Shown here one piece after another: positions 23,556 through 32,008 of a DNA stretch of 64,000 nt. The DNA is from Ceratodon purpureus (lineage: Eukaryota > Streptophyta > Bryopsida > Pseudoditrichales > Ditrichaceae). Under the pieces are notes generated by a model, which made no database searches, was not told the DNA's origin, and saw only the letters and a program-made list of their open reading frames with translations. Every line of letters begins with the position of its first letter. Position 1 is the stretch's first letter. Made by a program: the position numbers and the translations under genes. The stretch is taken from assembly GCA_014871385.1 (NCBI GenBank), contig CM026425.1, forward strand, positions 1,339,907-1,403,906. Reading direction: 5' to 3'.

Positions 23556-23904
23556 TCCACAGGGAGGGCAGGGGGGGGGGGGAGGGGGCGAGGGCGAAGA
23601 GGGAGGACGTAAGAAGGTTAGGAGGGCACAAGCGAGTTGACGGGGGCGCGAGCGGGTTTTTATATATGGATATAGACTTATACGTTAACCTTACACTAGT
23701 AGGAGGGGAGTCCTTCCATAAAACATTAACTAAGGCTATTGACTGTATTTACCTTCCACATGTATTCCAATTCTCTCAATTCTGTCACTATGAAAAGTTT
23801 ACTCATGAGCTAATTTCCTTCAATGTCTGAGTTTTGGTCCCCCTCCAGGACACTTGCGCCCTCCCTCCCATAAATCACAACCCCCCCCCCCCTCCCCTTA
23901 CAGG
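23556..23904. other. spacer with G- and C-runs
   Basis: Contains a G-run (about 23571-23584) and a C-run (23879-23892), with GAGGGCGAAGAGGGAGG-type purine tracts. No gene seen. It ends at the inverted LTR of copy D. Confidence 0.4.
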
Positions 23905-24332
23905 TATTGAGGTTAATAGAAGAAAAGAGATTGTTGCTCTAACAAGTGTAGCACACAAAGTAGTACAAACAATGAATGGAGTGAGATATGAGCTTCTTTC
24001 GAAGCTCTTTACTTATAGTACTTGGTTGCACATCTCTAAGGGACTCTCAAGGGACATTCCAAGCCACTTGCAAGTCCCTTTAGGACACGTGGCACTCATG
24101 GCCGACCCTAAGACTTAGCCACCACCCACTTGTCCTTCCAAGCTTATAATTGACTTGGCTTAGTCAATGCAAGTGGGCTGGTCATTATCTCTTCAACTAC
24201 TCGAGCCACATGTGCACCATGTGGTAAATCACCTCTCTCCCTTTTCTCCGCTTTTACTTCCCCCCTTCTAATTCTACCTCATTGCAAACTCTATTTACAA
24301 TGCCTTAACTACAAGCTACCTAAACTCCAACA
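23905..24332 (-). repeat. inverted LTR (copy D, left end), 428 bp
   Basis: Begins TATTGAGGTTAATAG and ends AAACTCCAACA. It shares at least three private variants (GCGGAG, AATGACC, AATTATA in LTR sense) with the direct LTR at 24671-25098, with which it forms a long inverted repeat. Confidence 0.9.
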
Positions 24333-24670
24333 ATCCCACTTCGCGATAGTTACCTTCTCGCAATCCCATGGCCTTTGCTAATCGATGGTGCCTCTCCTTC
24401 GCAAGTACCTTTGTCAACACATCCGCCACCATGTCCTCCGTTGGGCAATACGTCAAGCTTATCTCGCCGCTCTGCGACTTCTCACGAATGAAGTGATGTT
24501 GAACATCAATGTGCTTTGTGCATGAATGGTGTGTGGGGTTCTTTGCCAATGCACTGCCGATTGGTTATCACACATGATGGTCGTTGCATCAACTAGGACA
24601 CACCCGACATCACCTAGAAGCTTGCGAAGCCAAATGGCTTCCTTGGTGCTTTGGCTAGTGGCCATGTACT
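24333..24670 (-). pseudogene. copia RNase H 3' fragment (copy D)
   Basis: Reads [23 protein letters not shown], then after a frame change [14 protein letters not shown] and [16 protein letters not shown]. This is the C-terminal end of the RNase H domain, cut by copy E at 24670 (position of EYMATSQ). Confidence 0.85.
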
Positions 24671-25098
24671 TGTTGGAGTTTAGGTAGCTCGTAGTTAAGG
24701 CATTGTAAATAGAGTTTGCAATGAGGTAGAATTAGAAGGGGGGAAGTAAAAGCGGAGAAAAGGGAGAGAGGTGATTTACCACATGGTGCACATGTGGCTC
24801 GAGTAGTTGAAGAGATAATGACCAGCCCACTTGCATTGACTAAGCCAAGTCAATTATAAGCTTGGAAGGACAAGTGGGTGGTGGCTAAGTCTTAGGGCCG
24901 GCCATGAGTGCCACGTGTCCTAAAGGGACTTGCAAGTGGCTTGGAATGTCCCTTGAGAGTCCCTTAGAGATGTGCAACCAAGTACTATAAGTAAAGAGCT
25001 TCGAAAGAAGCTCATATCTCAGTCCATTCATTGTTTGTACTACTTTGTGTGCTACACTTGTTAGAGCAACCATCTCTCTTCTTCTTCTAACTTCAATA
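24671..25098 (+). repeat. 5' LTR of copia copy E (428 bp)
   Basis: Begins TGTTGGAGTTTAGG and ends CTTCAATA, followed directly by the primer-binding site. Some positions match the inverted LTR 23905-24332 better than its own 3' partner. Confidence 0.9.
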
Positions 25099-25112
25099 GG
25101 TTATGGGCCCAC
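25099..25112 (+). promoter_or_regulatory. primer-binding site, half-tRNA-iMet type (copy E)
   Basis: GGTTATGGGCCCAC adjacent to the LTR end. It is complementary to GTGGGCCCATAACC of the initiator tRNA-Met anticodon arm. Confidence 0.75.
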
Positions 25113-25183
25113 TGATGTGAGTTGCAAGTGATGTTCTTTGGATGCTAAGTAGTTAGGAGGAGGTCTTGTGAGGCATTGTTTGA

Positions 25184-25375
25184 GTGTGGTGCACAAGGGC
25201 TGATTTGGAGCACTGGAGGTGCACTTGGGCTGATTTAGAGCTTTGGAGGTGCACAAGTGCTTGTTTGGAGCTTTGGAGGTGCACAAGGGCTCTTTTGGAG
25301 CCTTTGAGGTGCACAAGGGTTGATTTGCAATCTTTGAGGTGGACAACGGTTGATTTGGAGATTTGGTAAGGCACA
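25184..25375 (+). repeat. copia leader tandem repeat, about six 30-bp units (copy E)
   Basis: Units with AAGGGCTGATTTGGAGC and GGAGGTGCACAAG. Further single GGGCTGAT motifs continue at about 25717, 25768 and 25868, up to the gag start. Confidence 0.8.
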
Positions 25376-25896
25376 TAGAGTTGCAAGAGTGATGGAGGTG
25401 CTCATTCAAAGCTTTTGGACCTTGTAAGTGTTCAAACATTGTGGATGTGCTTGCTTGCTCTCTAAAGGTGCTGATTTGAGTGATTGAGGTGCATAGATGC
25501 ACATTGGAGTCTAGGTGATGCTCTTTGAAGTTATTCAAGGCCATCTTTGCATGTAGGAGCAAAGAAAGAAGAGGTATACTTGAGTGAGGTTCAAAGGTTT
25601 GCATTTGAGTTCATTGTGAGAGGACTTGAGTGCTTCAAGTGAACCATTGCACATTTGAGCTAGAAGGGACTCAATTTGATTGATTGGAGTGTGCACTCAC
25701 ACACTAGGGCCTTATAAGGGCTGATTCGCTAGTGGGAGGTGCTGACATGTGTATGAGAGCCTTGTACGGGCTGATGTGAGTGTGAGAGGTGTGTACAAAC
25801 ACCTTGGAGTCTAGAAGGGGCTCAAAGTGAGTGTAGAGGTGCCATAGTGCACATTGAGAGCTTGGAGGGGCTGATCTTGGCATAGTGAGTGTCACC

Positions 25897-26277
25897 ATGG
25901 CAACATTTGAGAATGAGAGTGCTAGGACCACTGACAAGTTCAAGGGGGAGAACTTTAGCCTTTGGAAGTTCAAGATGGAGATGGTGTTGGAGTCCATGGA
26001 CCTTTGGGAGATTGTAGAAGGCACCGAGAAGCCACCACCAAGTGAAGACGACGATGAAAAGGGCATCAAGATGGATCCAAAGGCTATCAAGGATTACAAT
26101 CGCCGTGTGAAGAGAGCAATGTCCGTTATAGAGCTCAATTTGGTGGACAACCAACTTGCCCACATTCGGAATTGCAAAGGGCCAACGGGAGCATGGAAGA
26201 CATTGTGCAACATCCATGAGACATCTTTATTCGTCGCAAGTTCTTTACCATCAAGATACAAGAAGGTAATGACATGT
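25897..26277 (+). pseudogene. copia gag N-terminal part (copy E)
   Basis: The ATG at 25897 lies in CACCATGG. The product begins MATFENESARTTDKFKGENF and continues through MDLWEIVEGTEKPPPSEDDD and NCKGPTGAWKTLCNI, the start of the UBN2-type gag domain. A small deletion near 26222 shifts the frame. The gene is split at 26277 by copy F and resumes at 32009. Confidence 0.85.
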
Positions 26278-26705
26278 TATTGATGTTAAAAGAAGAAGAG
26301 AGTTGGTTGCTCTAACAAGTGTAGCTCACAAAGTAGTACAAACAATGAATGGAGTGAGATATGAGCTTCTTTCGAAGCTCTTTACTTATAGTACTTGGTT
26401 GCACATCTCTAAGGGACTCTCAAGGGACATTCCAAGCCACTTGCAAGTCCCTCTAGGACACGTGGCACTTATGGCCGCCCCTGAGACTTAGCCACCACCC
26501 ACTTGTCCTTCCAAGCTTATCATTGACTTGGCTTAGTCAATGCAAGTGGGCTGGTCCTTATCTCTTCACCTACTCATGTCACATGTGCACCATGTGGTAA
26601 ATCACCTCTCTCCCTTTTCTCCCCTTTTACTTCCCCCCTTCTAATTCTACCTCGTTGCAAACTCTATTTACAATGCCTTAACTACGAGCTACCTAAACTC
26701 CAACA
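26278..26705 (-). repeat. 3' LTR of copia copy F (428 bp)
   Basis: TATTGATGTTAAAAG to AAACTCCAACA, apparently identical to 31581-32008. The complement of the polypurine tract (CTCCCACTTTGCGAG) follows at 26706. Confidence 0.95.
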
Positions 26706-27511
26706 CTCCCACTTTGCGAGTAGTTACCTTCTCGCAAGCCCATGGCCTTTGCTAATCGATGGTGCCTCTCCTTCGCAAGTGCCTTTGTCAACACATCCGC
26801 CACCATGTCCTCCGTTGGGCAATACCTCAAGCTTATATCGCCGCTCTCCAACTTCTCACGAATGAAGTGATGTTGAACATCAATGTGCTTCGTGCGTGAG
26901 TGGTGTGTGGGGTTCTTTGCCAATGCAATGCACCCTTGGTTATCACACATGATGGTCGTTGCATCAACTTGGACACACCCGACATCACCTAAAAGCTTGC
27001 GAAGCCAAATGGCTTCCTTGGTGCTTTGGCTAGTGGCCATGTACTCCGCCTCCGTTGTGGACAAGGCAATTGTTGGTTGCCTCTTGCAATTCCACGAAAT
27101 GGCACCATCTCCAACGAAGAAGACATACCCCGTTGTTGAACGGCGCTCGTTTGTATCTCCCGCCCAATCCGCATCGCAATAGCCTCTTAACTCCATGTTG
27201 ACGCCTCCAAGGCACAACTTGAACTCCAAGGTACCTTGCAAGTACCGCATGATGCGCTTGACCGCACTCCAATGTGATGGACCAGCCCTAGACATGAATT
27301 GGCTCACCATGCTCACCGCAAATGCAAGATCGGGCCGTGTGGCCACCATGGCATACATCAATGAGCCAACACCCGCCTTGTATGGAATTCCCTCCATCTC
27401 ACCTTCAATGGCCTCAAACTCCTCCAACGAAAGCTTCATCAACTTCACATTCACATCAAGTGGAGTACCAATGGGCTTGCAATCCTCCATGTTGAATCGC
27501 TTGAGCACCTC
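26693..27511 (-). CDS. copia reverse transcriptase end and RNase H (copy F)
   Basis: Open from the codon after the TAG at 27512-27514 to a stop inside the LTR. It covers the end of the reverse transcriptase (EVLKRFNMEDCKPIGTPLD, GSLMYAMVATRPDLAFAV) and RNase H. The RNase H acidic residues are visible in CDADWAGD and STTEAEYMA, followed by [13 protein letters not shown] and [18 protein letters not shown]. The end, [21 protein letters not shown], is normal for copia RNase H. It is in frame with the upstream block; only the single AAG-to-TAG change separates them. Confidence 0.75.
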   Translation of the reverse strand, partial: EVLKRFNMEDCKPIGTPLDVNVKLMKLSLEEFEAIEGEMEGIPYKAGVGSLMYAMVATRPDLAFAVSMVSQFMSRAGPSHWSAVKRIMRYLQGTLEFKLCLGGVNMELRGYCDADWAGDTNERRSTTGYVFFVGDGAISWNCKRQPTIALSTTEAEYMATSQSTKEAIWLRKLLGDVGCVQVDATTIMCDNQGCIALAKNPTHHSRTKHIDVQHHFIREKLESGDISLRYCPTEDMVADVLTKALAKERHHRLAKAMGLREGNYSQSGSVGV

Positions 27512-28899
27512 CTAGATGTACTTCCTTTGGCACATGGTGATGGTGCGAGCCTTGCGGTTCCTCTCGAATGCCACTATAAGGCAATACTTCAACTCACCGA
27601 GATCACTCATTTGGAACTCCCCCTTGAGCTTGGCCTTGAGCCACTCTAACTTGGCATGATGGCTAGCCAAGATGATCAAGTCATCTACATACACAAGCAC
27701 CATCAACAAGAACTCACCCGTTTGCATGATGTACAAGGAATGATCCGCTTCACACCTTGTAAAGCCCTCCTTGATGAAGAAGGAGTCAATGCGTTGGTAC
27801 CATGCCCTCGGTGATTGCTTGAGCCCGTACAAGGACTTCTTGAGCTTGCACACAAGATGCTCCATGCCCTTCTCTTCAAACCCTTGAGGTTGGCTCATGT
27901 AGATGTCTTCCTCCAAATCTCCATTCAAGAAAGCCGTCTTGACATCCATTTGATGGATCTCCAAGTCCAATGCCGCTCCAAGTGCAAGGATGCACCGAAT
28001 GGTGTTGAACTTGGCCACGGGAGCAAATGTCTCATGGAAGTCCACTCCTGCAACTTGTAAGAAGCCTTTGGCCACCAATCTTGCCTTGTGGCGCACAACT
28101 TCTCCCGTAGCATCCTTCTTGGTGCGAAACACCCACTTGCATCCAACACTCTTGCGGCCCTTTGGAAGGGGAGCCAACTCCCACGTTCCATTAGCAATGA
28201 GGGAGTCATACTCTTCTTGCATGGCCGCCTCCCACTTGCTTGCATCCTCCGATTGCAAAGCCTCACACAAACTCAATGGATCTTCAAGGTTGGCCACATT
28301 GGCCCGTTCCACTTCTTGTTGCGGCAAGATGTGGTTCTTCCACCACTCTCCAAGTGGACGCCGTTCTCGTCTTGGATAGCGACTACCTCCCTCTCCTTCA
28401 CCTTCTCTTGATGACGATGTTGGTGAATGCGCCTCGCTTGTCTCCTCCTCCGTTTCTTCTTCATCCTCCTCCTTGTCCTTCTTGGCATCCTCATGGTCAC
28501 TAGAAGAAGTTGGTTTGGAAGATTCGTCCACCAACACCAACAAAGGTGCCTCACTACTCCCGCTTGGACTCATCTCCAAACCATCACCAATACTAGTGCT
28601 CTCCTCATCAAACACAACATCACGGCTCTTGATGATTTTCCTAGTCTCAATGCACATGAGACGATAGGCCTTGGTTCCCTCACAATACCCAAGAAACAAG
28701 CACTTGGTACCCTTAGCATCAAGCTTACCTCTCTTTGCATCAACCACCTTGGCATAAGCAATGCATCCAAACACACGCATGTGTGCAATGCATGGCTTGC
28801 GGCCACTCCAAGCCTCTTGTGGAGTGATGCTAACAAGAGCACGAGTGGGGCACCAATTGCAAATGTACACTCCATTGGCAACCGCTTCTGCTCAAAATG
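27512..28899 (-). CDS. copia integrase C-term and reverse transcriptase (copy F)
   Basis: Open from just after a TGA near 28900 (AEAVANGVYICNWCPTRAL) to TAG at 27512. Order: integrase C-terminal part (MRVFGCIAYAKVVDAK, LMCIETRKIIKSRDVVFDEE), an acidic linker (DEEETEEETSEAH), then reverse transcriptase from [10 protein letters not shown]-type start to LVYVDDLIILAS (catalytic YVDD) and FQMSDLGELKYCL. The 3' end is a nonsense change in KYIKE. There is no start codon in a good context, so it would need fusion to the gag-integrase frame, which the upstream frameshift and TGA prevent. Confidence 0.75.
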
Positions 28900-28914
28900 A
28901 AAGCTTGAGTGCTT

Positions 28915-30750
28915 TCAAGAATGAAGCATGCTCCTTGCCATCTCCACAATGGTGCGATTGGCTCGCTCCGCAACTCCGTTTTGTTGTGGTGTGTATGGTG
29001 TTGATGGTTGTCGTTGGATGCCATGCTTCTTCAAGTAGCGTTGGAAGGCCTTGGAGATGAACTCCCCTCCATTGTCCGATCGGAAAACCTTGATCTTGTG
29101 CTCCGATTGCGTCTCCGCAAGTGCCTTGAACTCCTTGAACTTCTCAAGGCACTCTCCCTTGGTCTTCAAGGTGTACAACCACACCCGCCTTGAAAAGTCA
29201 TCAATGAAGGTCACAAAGTGCCTTGCACCACCCATGGATGTGGTCCTCATAGGACCGCACACATCCGAATGCACAATCTCCAATGGCTTTGACGCACGTG
29301 TCCCTCCATCCTTTGGAAATGGTGCCCTATGTTGCTTGCCTTGCACACATCCTTCACAAAACGACATGGACAACTCATCTTTGCCAAGGTTCATGCCGCT
29401 TACCATGCTTTGAAGAAAGCGCACACTCCTTGCATTCAAATGGCCAAGTCGCCGATGCCAAAGCTCCATTGCACCACTCTTCGGTGATGATTGCGCCACC
29501 TTTGCCGAATCCGCTTCAAAGACCTTGATGAAGGTTACTTGATACAAGTTGCCTTCACGAGGTGCCTTTGCAAGCACATTGCCATTTGGAGCCTTCAATG
29601 TGCACCCCTCCACGTTGAATAGCACCTTGAATCCACTAGACACTAGCTTGCTCACCGAGAGCAAGTTTGCTTGCAACTTGGGCACATGAAGGACATCCTT
29701 CATTGTCACCTTCTTCAAACGCCCCCTTTCAAGCACCTCAACAACAATGCAACCCATTCCAATGGCTTGCACAACACTATCATCACCCAAATGCACATTG
29801 CGTGGTGGAATTACCTCATAAGTGTCAAATGCCGCCCTACAAGGTGTCATGTGCTTTGTAGCACCCGAATCCATGATCCACTTGCAAATGGACTTGGAAT
29901 AGGGTCCCTCTTGTGTTGCAAAGGCGTAGTCATCTTCATCCTTTGCATGGTTGGCACCCTCCTTGTCTTTGGCTTGGTTTGCATTGTCCCGCTCCCACTT
30001 CTTTGCCTTGTAGCAATGCCTTGCAATGTGGCCCGGCTTGCCACAATTGTAACACACCTTGGGCTCTCCCCGTGAGAATGAGCTACTCCCCTTGTTTTGC
30101 CTTGATACCAAGGCCGCATCATCTCCATGGACCTCCTTCTCCTTGCGCTTGGACACTTCATGCATCATCCTTGCCGTCACAAACTCCATGGTAAGGTCTT
30201 CAAACCGCAACGTGTCCAAGGCCGTGATCAAGTTCTCAAAGGAAGGTGGCAAGCTCTCAAGCAAGGTCATGACAACATCGTCATCTTTGACGGGCACATC
30301 CAAACAATTGAGTTGATCCGCAAGGTCTCTCACATGGTTGATGTGGGTAAGCATGTCATCACCTTCTTGCATCTTGATGGTAAAGAACTTGCGACGAATA
30401 AAGAGGATGTTGGACAAGCTCTTTGTCTCATGGATGTTGCACAATGTCTTCCATGCTTCCGTTGGCCCCTTGCAATTCCGAATGTGGGCAAGTTGGTTGT
30501 CCACCAAATTCAGCCCTATCACGGACATGGCCTTCTTCACACGGCGATTATACTCCTTGATAGCCTTTGGATCCATCTTGATGCCCTCCTCATCGTCGTC
30601 TTCACTTGGTGGAGGCTTCTCCGTGCCTTCTACAATCTCCCAAAGGTCCATGGACTCCAACACCATCTCCATCTTGAACTTCCAAAGGCTAAAGTTCTCC
30701 CCCTTGAACTTGTCAATGGTCCTAGCACTTTCATTCTCAAATGTAGCCAT
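28915..30750 (-). CDS. copia gag-protease-integrase polyprotein, intact 611-aa frame (copy F)
   Basis: Starts at the ATG at 30750 in CACCATGG (MATFENESARTIDKFKGEN). Domains by residue: gag UBN2-like 1-195; zinc knuckle CYNCGKPGHIARHC at about 233-246; aspartic protease with WIMDSGATKHM at about 291-301; gag-pre-integrase zinc region LWHRRLGHLN...CEGCVQGK at about 430-470; integrase core with the acidic triad in VHSDVCG (about 495), FRSDNGGEF (about 557) and NGVAERANRTIVE (about 593). The frame ends in TGA right after MARSMLHS, inside the integrase domain. Gag, protease and the integrase catalytic core could thus be made, but not a full pol. Confidence 0.88.
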   Translation of the reverse strand: MATFENESARTIDKFKGENFSLWKFKMEMVLESMDLWEIVEGTEKPPPSEDDDEEGIKMDPKAIKEYNRRVKKAMSVIGLNLVDNQLAHIRNCKGPTEAWKTLCNIHETKSLSNILFIRRKFFTIKMQEGDDMLTHINHVRDLADQLNCLDVPVKDDDVVMTLLESLPPSFENLITALDTLRFEDLTMEFVTARMMHEVSKRKEKEVHGDDAALVSRQNKGSSSFSRGEPKVCYNCGKPGHIARHCYKAKKWERDNANQAKDKEGANHAKDEDDYAFATQEGPYSKSICKWIMDSGATKHMTPCRAAFDTYEVIPPRNVHLGDDSVVQAIGMGCIVVEVLERGRLKKVTMKDVLHVPKLQANLLSVSKLVSSGFKVLFNVEGCTLKAPNGNVLAKAPREGNLYQVTFIKVFEADSAKVAQSSPKSGAMELWHRRLGHLNARSVRFLQSMVSGMNLGKDELSMSFCEGCVQGKQHRAPFPKDGGTRASKPLEIVHSDVCGPMRTTSMGGARHFVTFIDDFSRRVWLYTLKTKGECLEKFKEFKALAETQSEHKIKVFRSDNGGEFISKAFQRYLKKHGIQRQPSTPYTPQQNGVAERANRTIVEMARSMLHS

Positions 30751-31269
30751 GGTGACACTCAATATGCCAAGATCAGCCCCTCCAAGCTCTCAATGTGCAC
30801 TATTGGCACCTCTACACTCACTTTGAGCCCCTTCTAGACTCCAAGGTGTTTCTACACACCTCCCACACTCACATCAGCCCGTACAAGGCTCTCATACTCA
30901 TGTAAGCACCTCCCATTAGCAAATCAGCCCTTATAAGGCTCTAGTGTGTGAGTGCACACTCCAATCAATCAAATTGAGTCCCTTCTAGCTCAAATGTGCA
31001 ATGGTTCACTTCAAGCACTCAAGTCCTCTCACAATGAACTCAAATGCAAACCTTTGCACCTCACTCAAGTATACCTCCCCTTTCTTTGCTCCTACATGCA
31101 AAGATGGCCTTGAATGACTTACAAGAGCATCACCTAGACTCCAATGTGCATCTATGCACCTCAATCACTCAAATCAGCACCTTTAGAGAGCAAGCAAGCA
31201 CATCTAAAATGTTTGAACACTTACAAGGTCCAAAAGCTTTGAATGAGCACCTCCACCACTCTTGCAACT

Positions 31270-31497
31270 CTATGTGCCTCCCCAAATCTCCAAATCAACC
31301 CTTGTGCACCTCAAAGGCTCCAAATGAGCTCCTTTGCACCTCCAAGGCTCCAAATGAGCCCTTGTGCACCTCCAAAGCTCCAAATAACCACTTGTGCACC
31401 TCCAAAGCTCTAAATCAGCCCATGTGCACCTCCAATGCTCCAAATCAGCCCTTGTGCATCTCCAATGCTCCAAATCAGCCCTTGTGCACCTCACACA
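31270..31497 (-). repeat. copia leader tandem repeat, about seven 30-bp units (copy F)
   Basis: Same 30-bp units as in copy C, between the primer-binding site and gag, showing that the array is a normal part of the element. Confidence 0.82.
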
Positions 31498-31566
31498 CAC
31501 AATGCCTTACAAGACCTCCTCCAAACTACTTAGCAACCAAAGAACTCTCACTTGCAACTCACATGA

Positions 31567-31580
31567 GTGGGCCCATAACC
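31567..31580 (-). promoter_or_regulatory. primer-binding site, half-tRNA-iMet type (copy F)
   Basis: Minus-strand GGTTATGGGCCCAC starts at the base next to the LTR, as in copies C and E. Confidence 0.78.
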
Positions 31581-32008
31581 TATTGATGTTAAAAGAAGAA
31601 GAGAGTTGGTTGCTCTAACAAGTGTAGCTCACAAAGTAGTACAAACAATGAATGGAGTGAGATATGAGCTTCTTTCGAAGCTCTTTACTTATAGTACTTG
31701 GTTGCACATCTCTAAGGGACTCTCAAGGGACATTCCAAGCCACTTGCAAGTCCCTCTAGGACACGTGGCACTTATGGCCGCCCCTGAGACTTAGCCACCA
31801 CCCACTTGTCCTTCCAAGCTTATCATTGACTTGGCTTAGTCAATGCAAGTGGGCTGGTCCTTATCTCTTCACCTACTCATGTCACATGTGCACCATGTGG
31901 TAAATCACCTCTCTCCCTTTTCTCCCCTTTTACTTCCCCCCTTCTAATTCTACCTCGTTGCAAACTCTATTTACAATGCCTTAACTACGAGCTACCTAAA
32001 CTCCAACA
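31581..32008 (-). repeat. 5' LTR of copia copy F (428 bp)
   Basis: Apparently identical to 26278-26705, including private variants such as GAGAGTTGGTTG and GCCGCCCCTGAGAC. Confidence 0.95.

Larger units (their letters stand above)
26278..32008 (-). mobile_element. Ty1/copia copy F, youngest, full length 5731 bp
   Basis: Both LTRs are 428 bp and I find no difference between them by eye, which implies a very recent insertion. A 5-bp target duplication CATGT flanks it (26273-26277 and 32009-32013), and the sequence outside reads as continuous gag of copy E. It contains leader repeats, primer-binding site, an intact gag-protease-integrase frame, and pol broken at two or three points. It defines the family best in this window. 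Confidence 0.96.

Noticed and set aside
31270-31500. 30-bp direct repeats resembling a CRISPR-like array
   Set aside because: Units are contiguous, diverged and without unique spacers; they belong to the retrotransposon leader in a eukaryotic genome.
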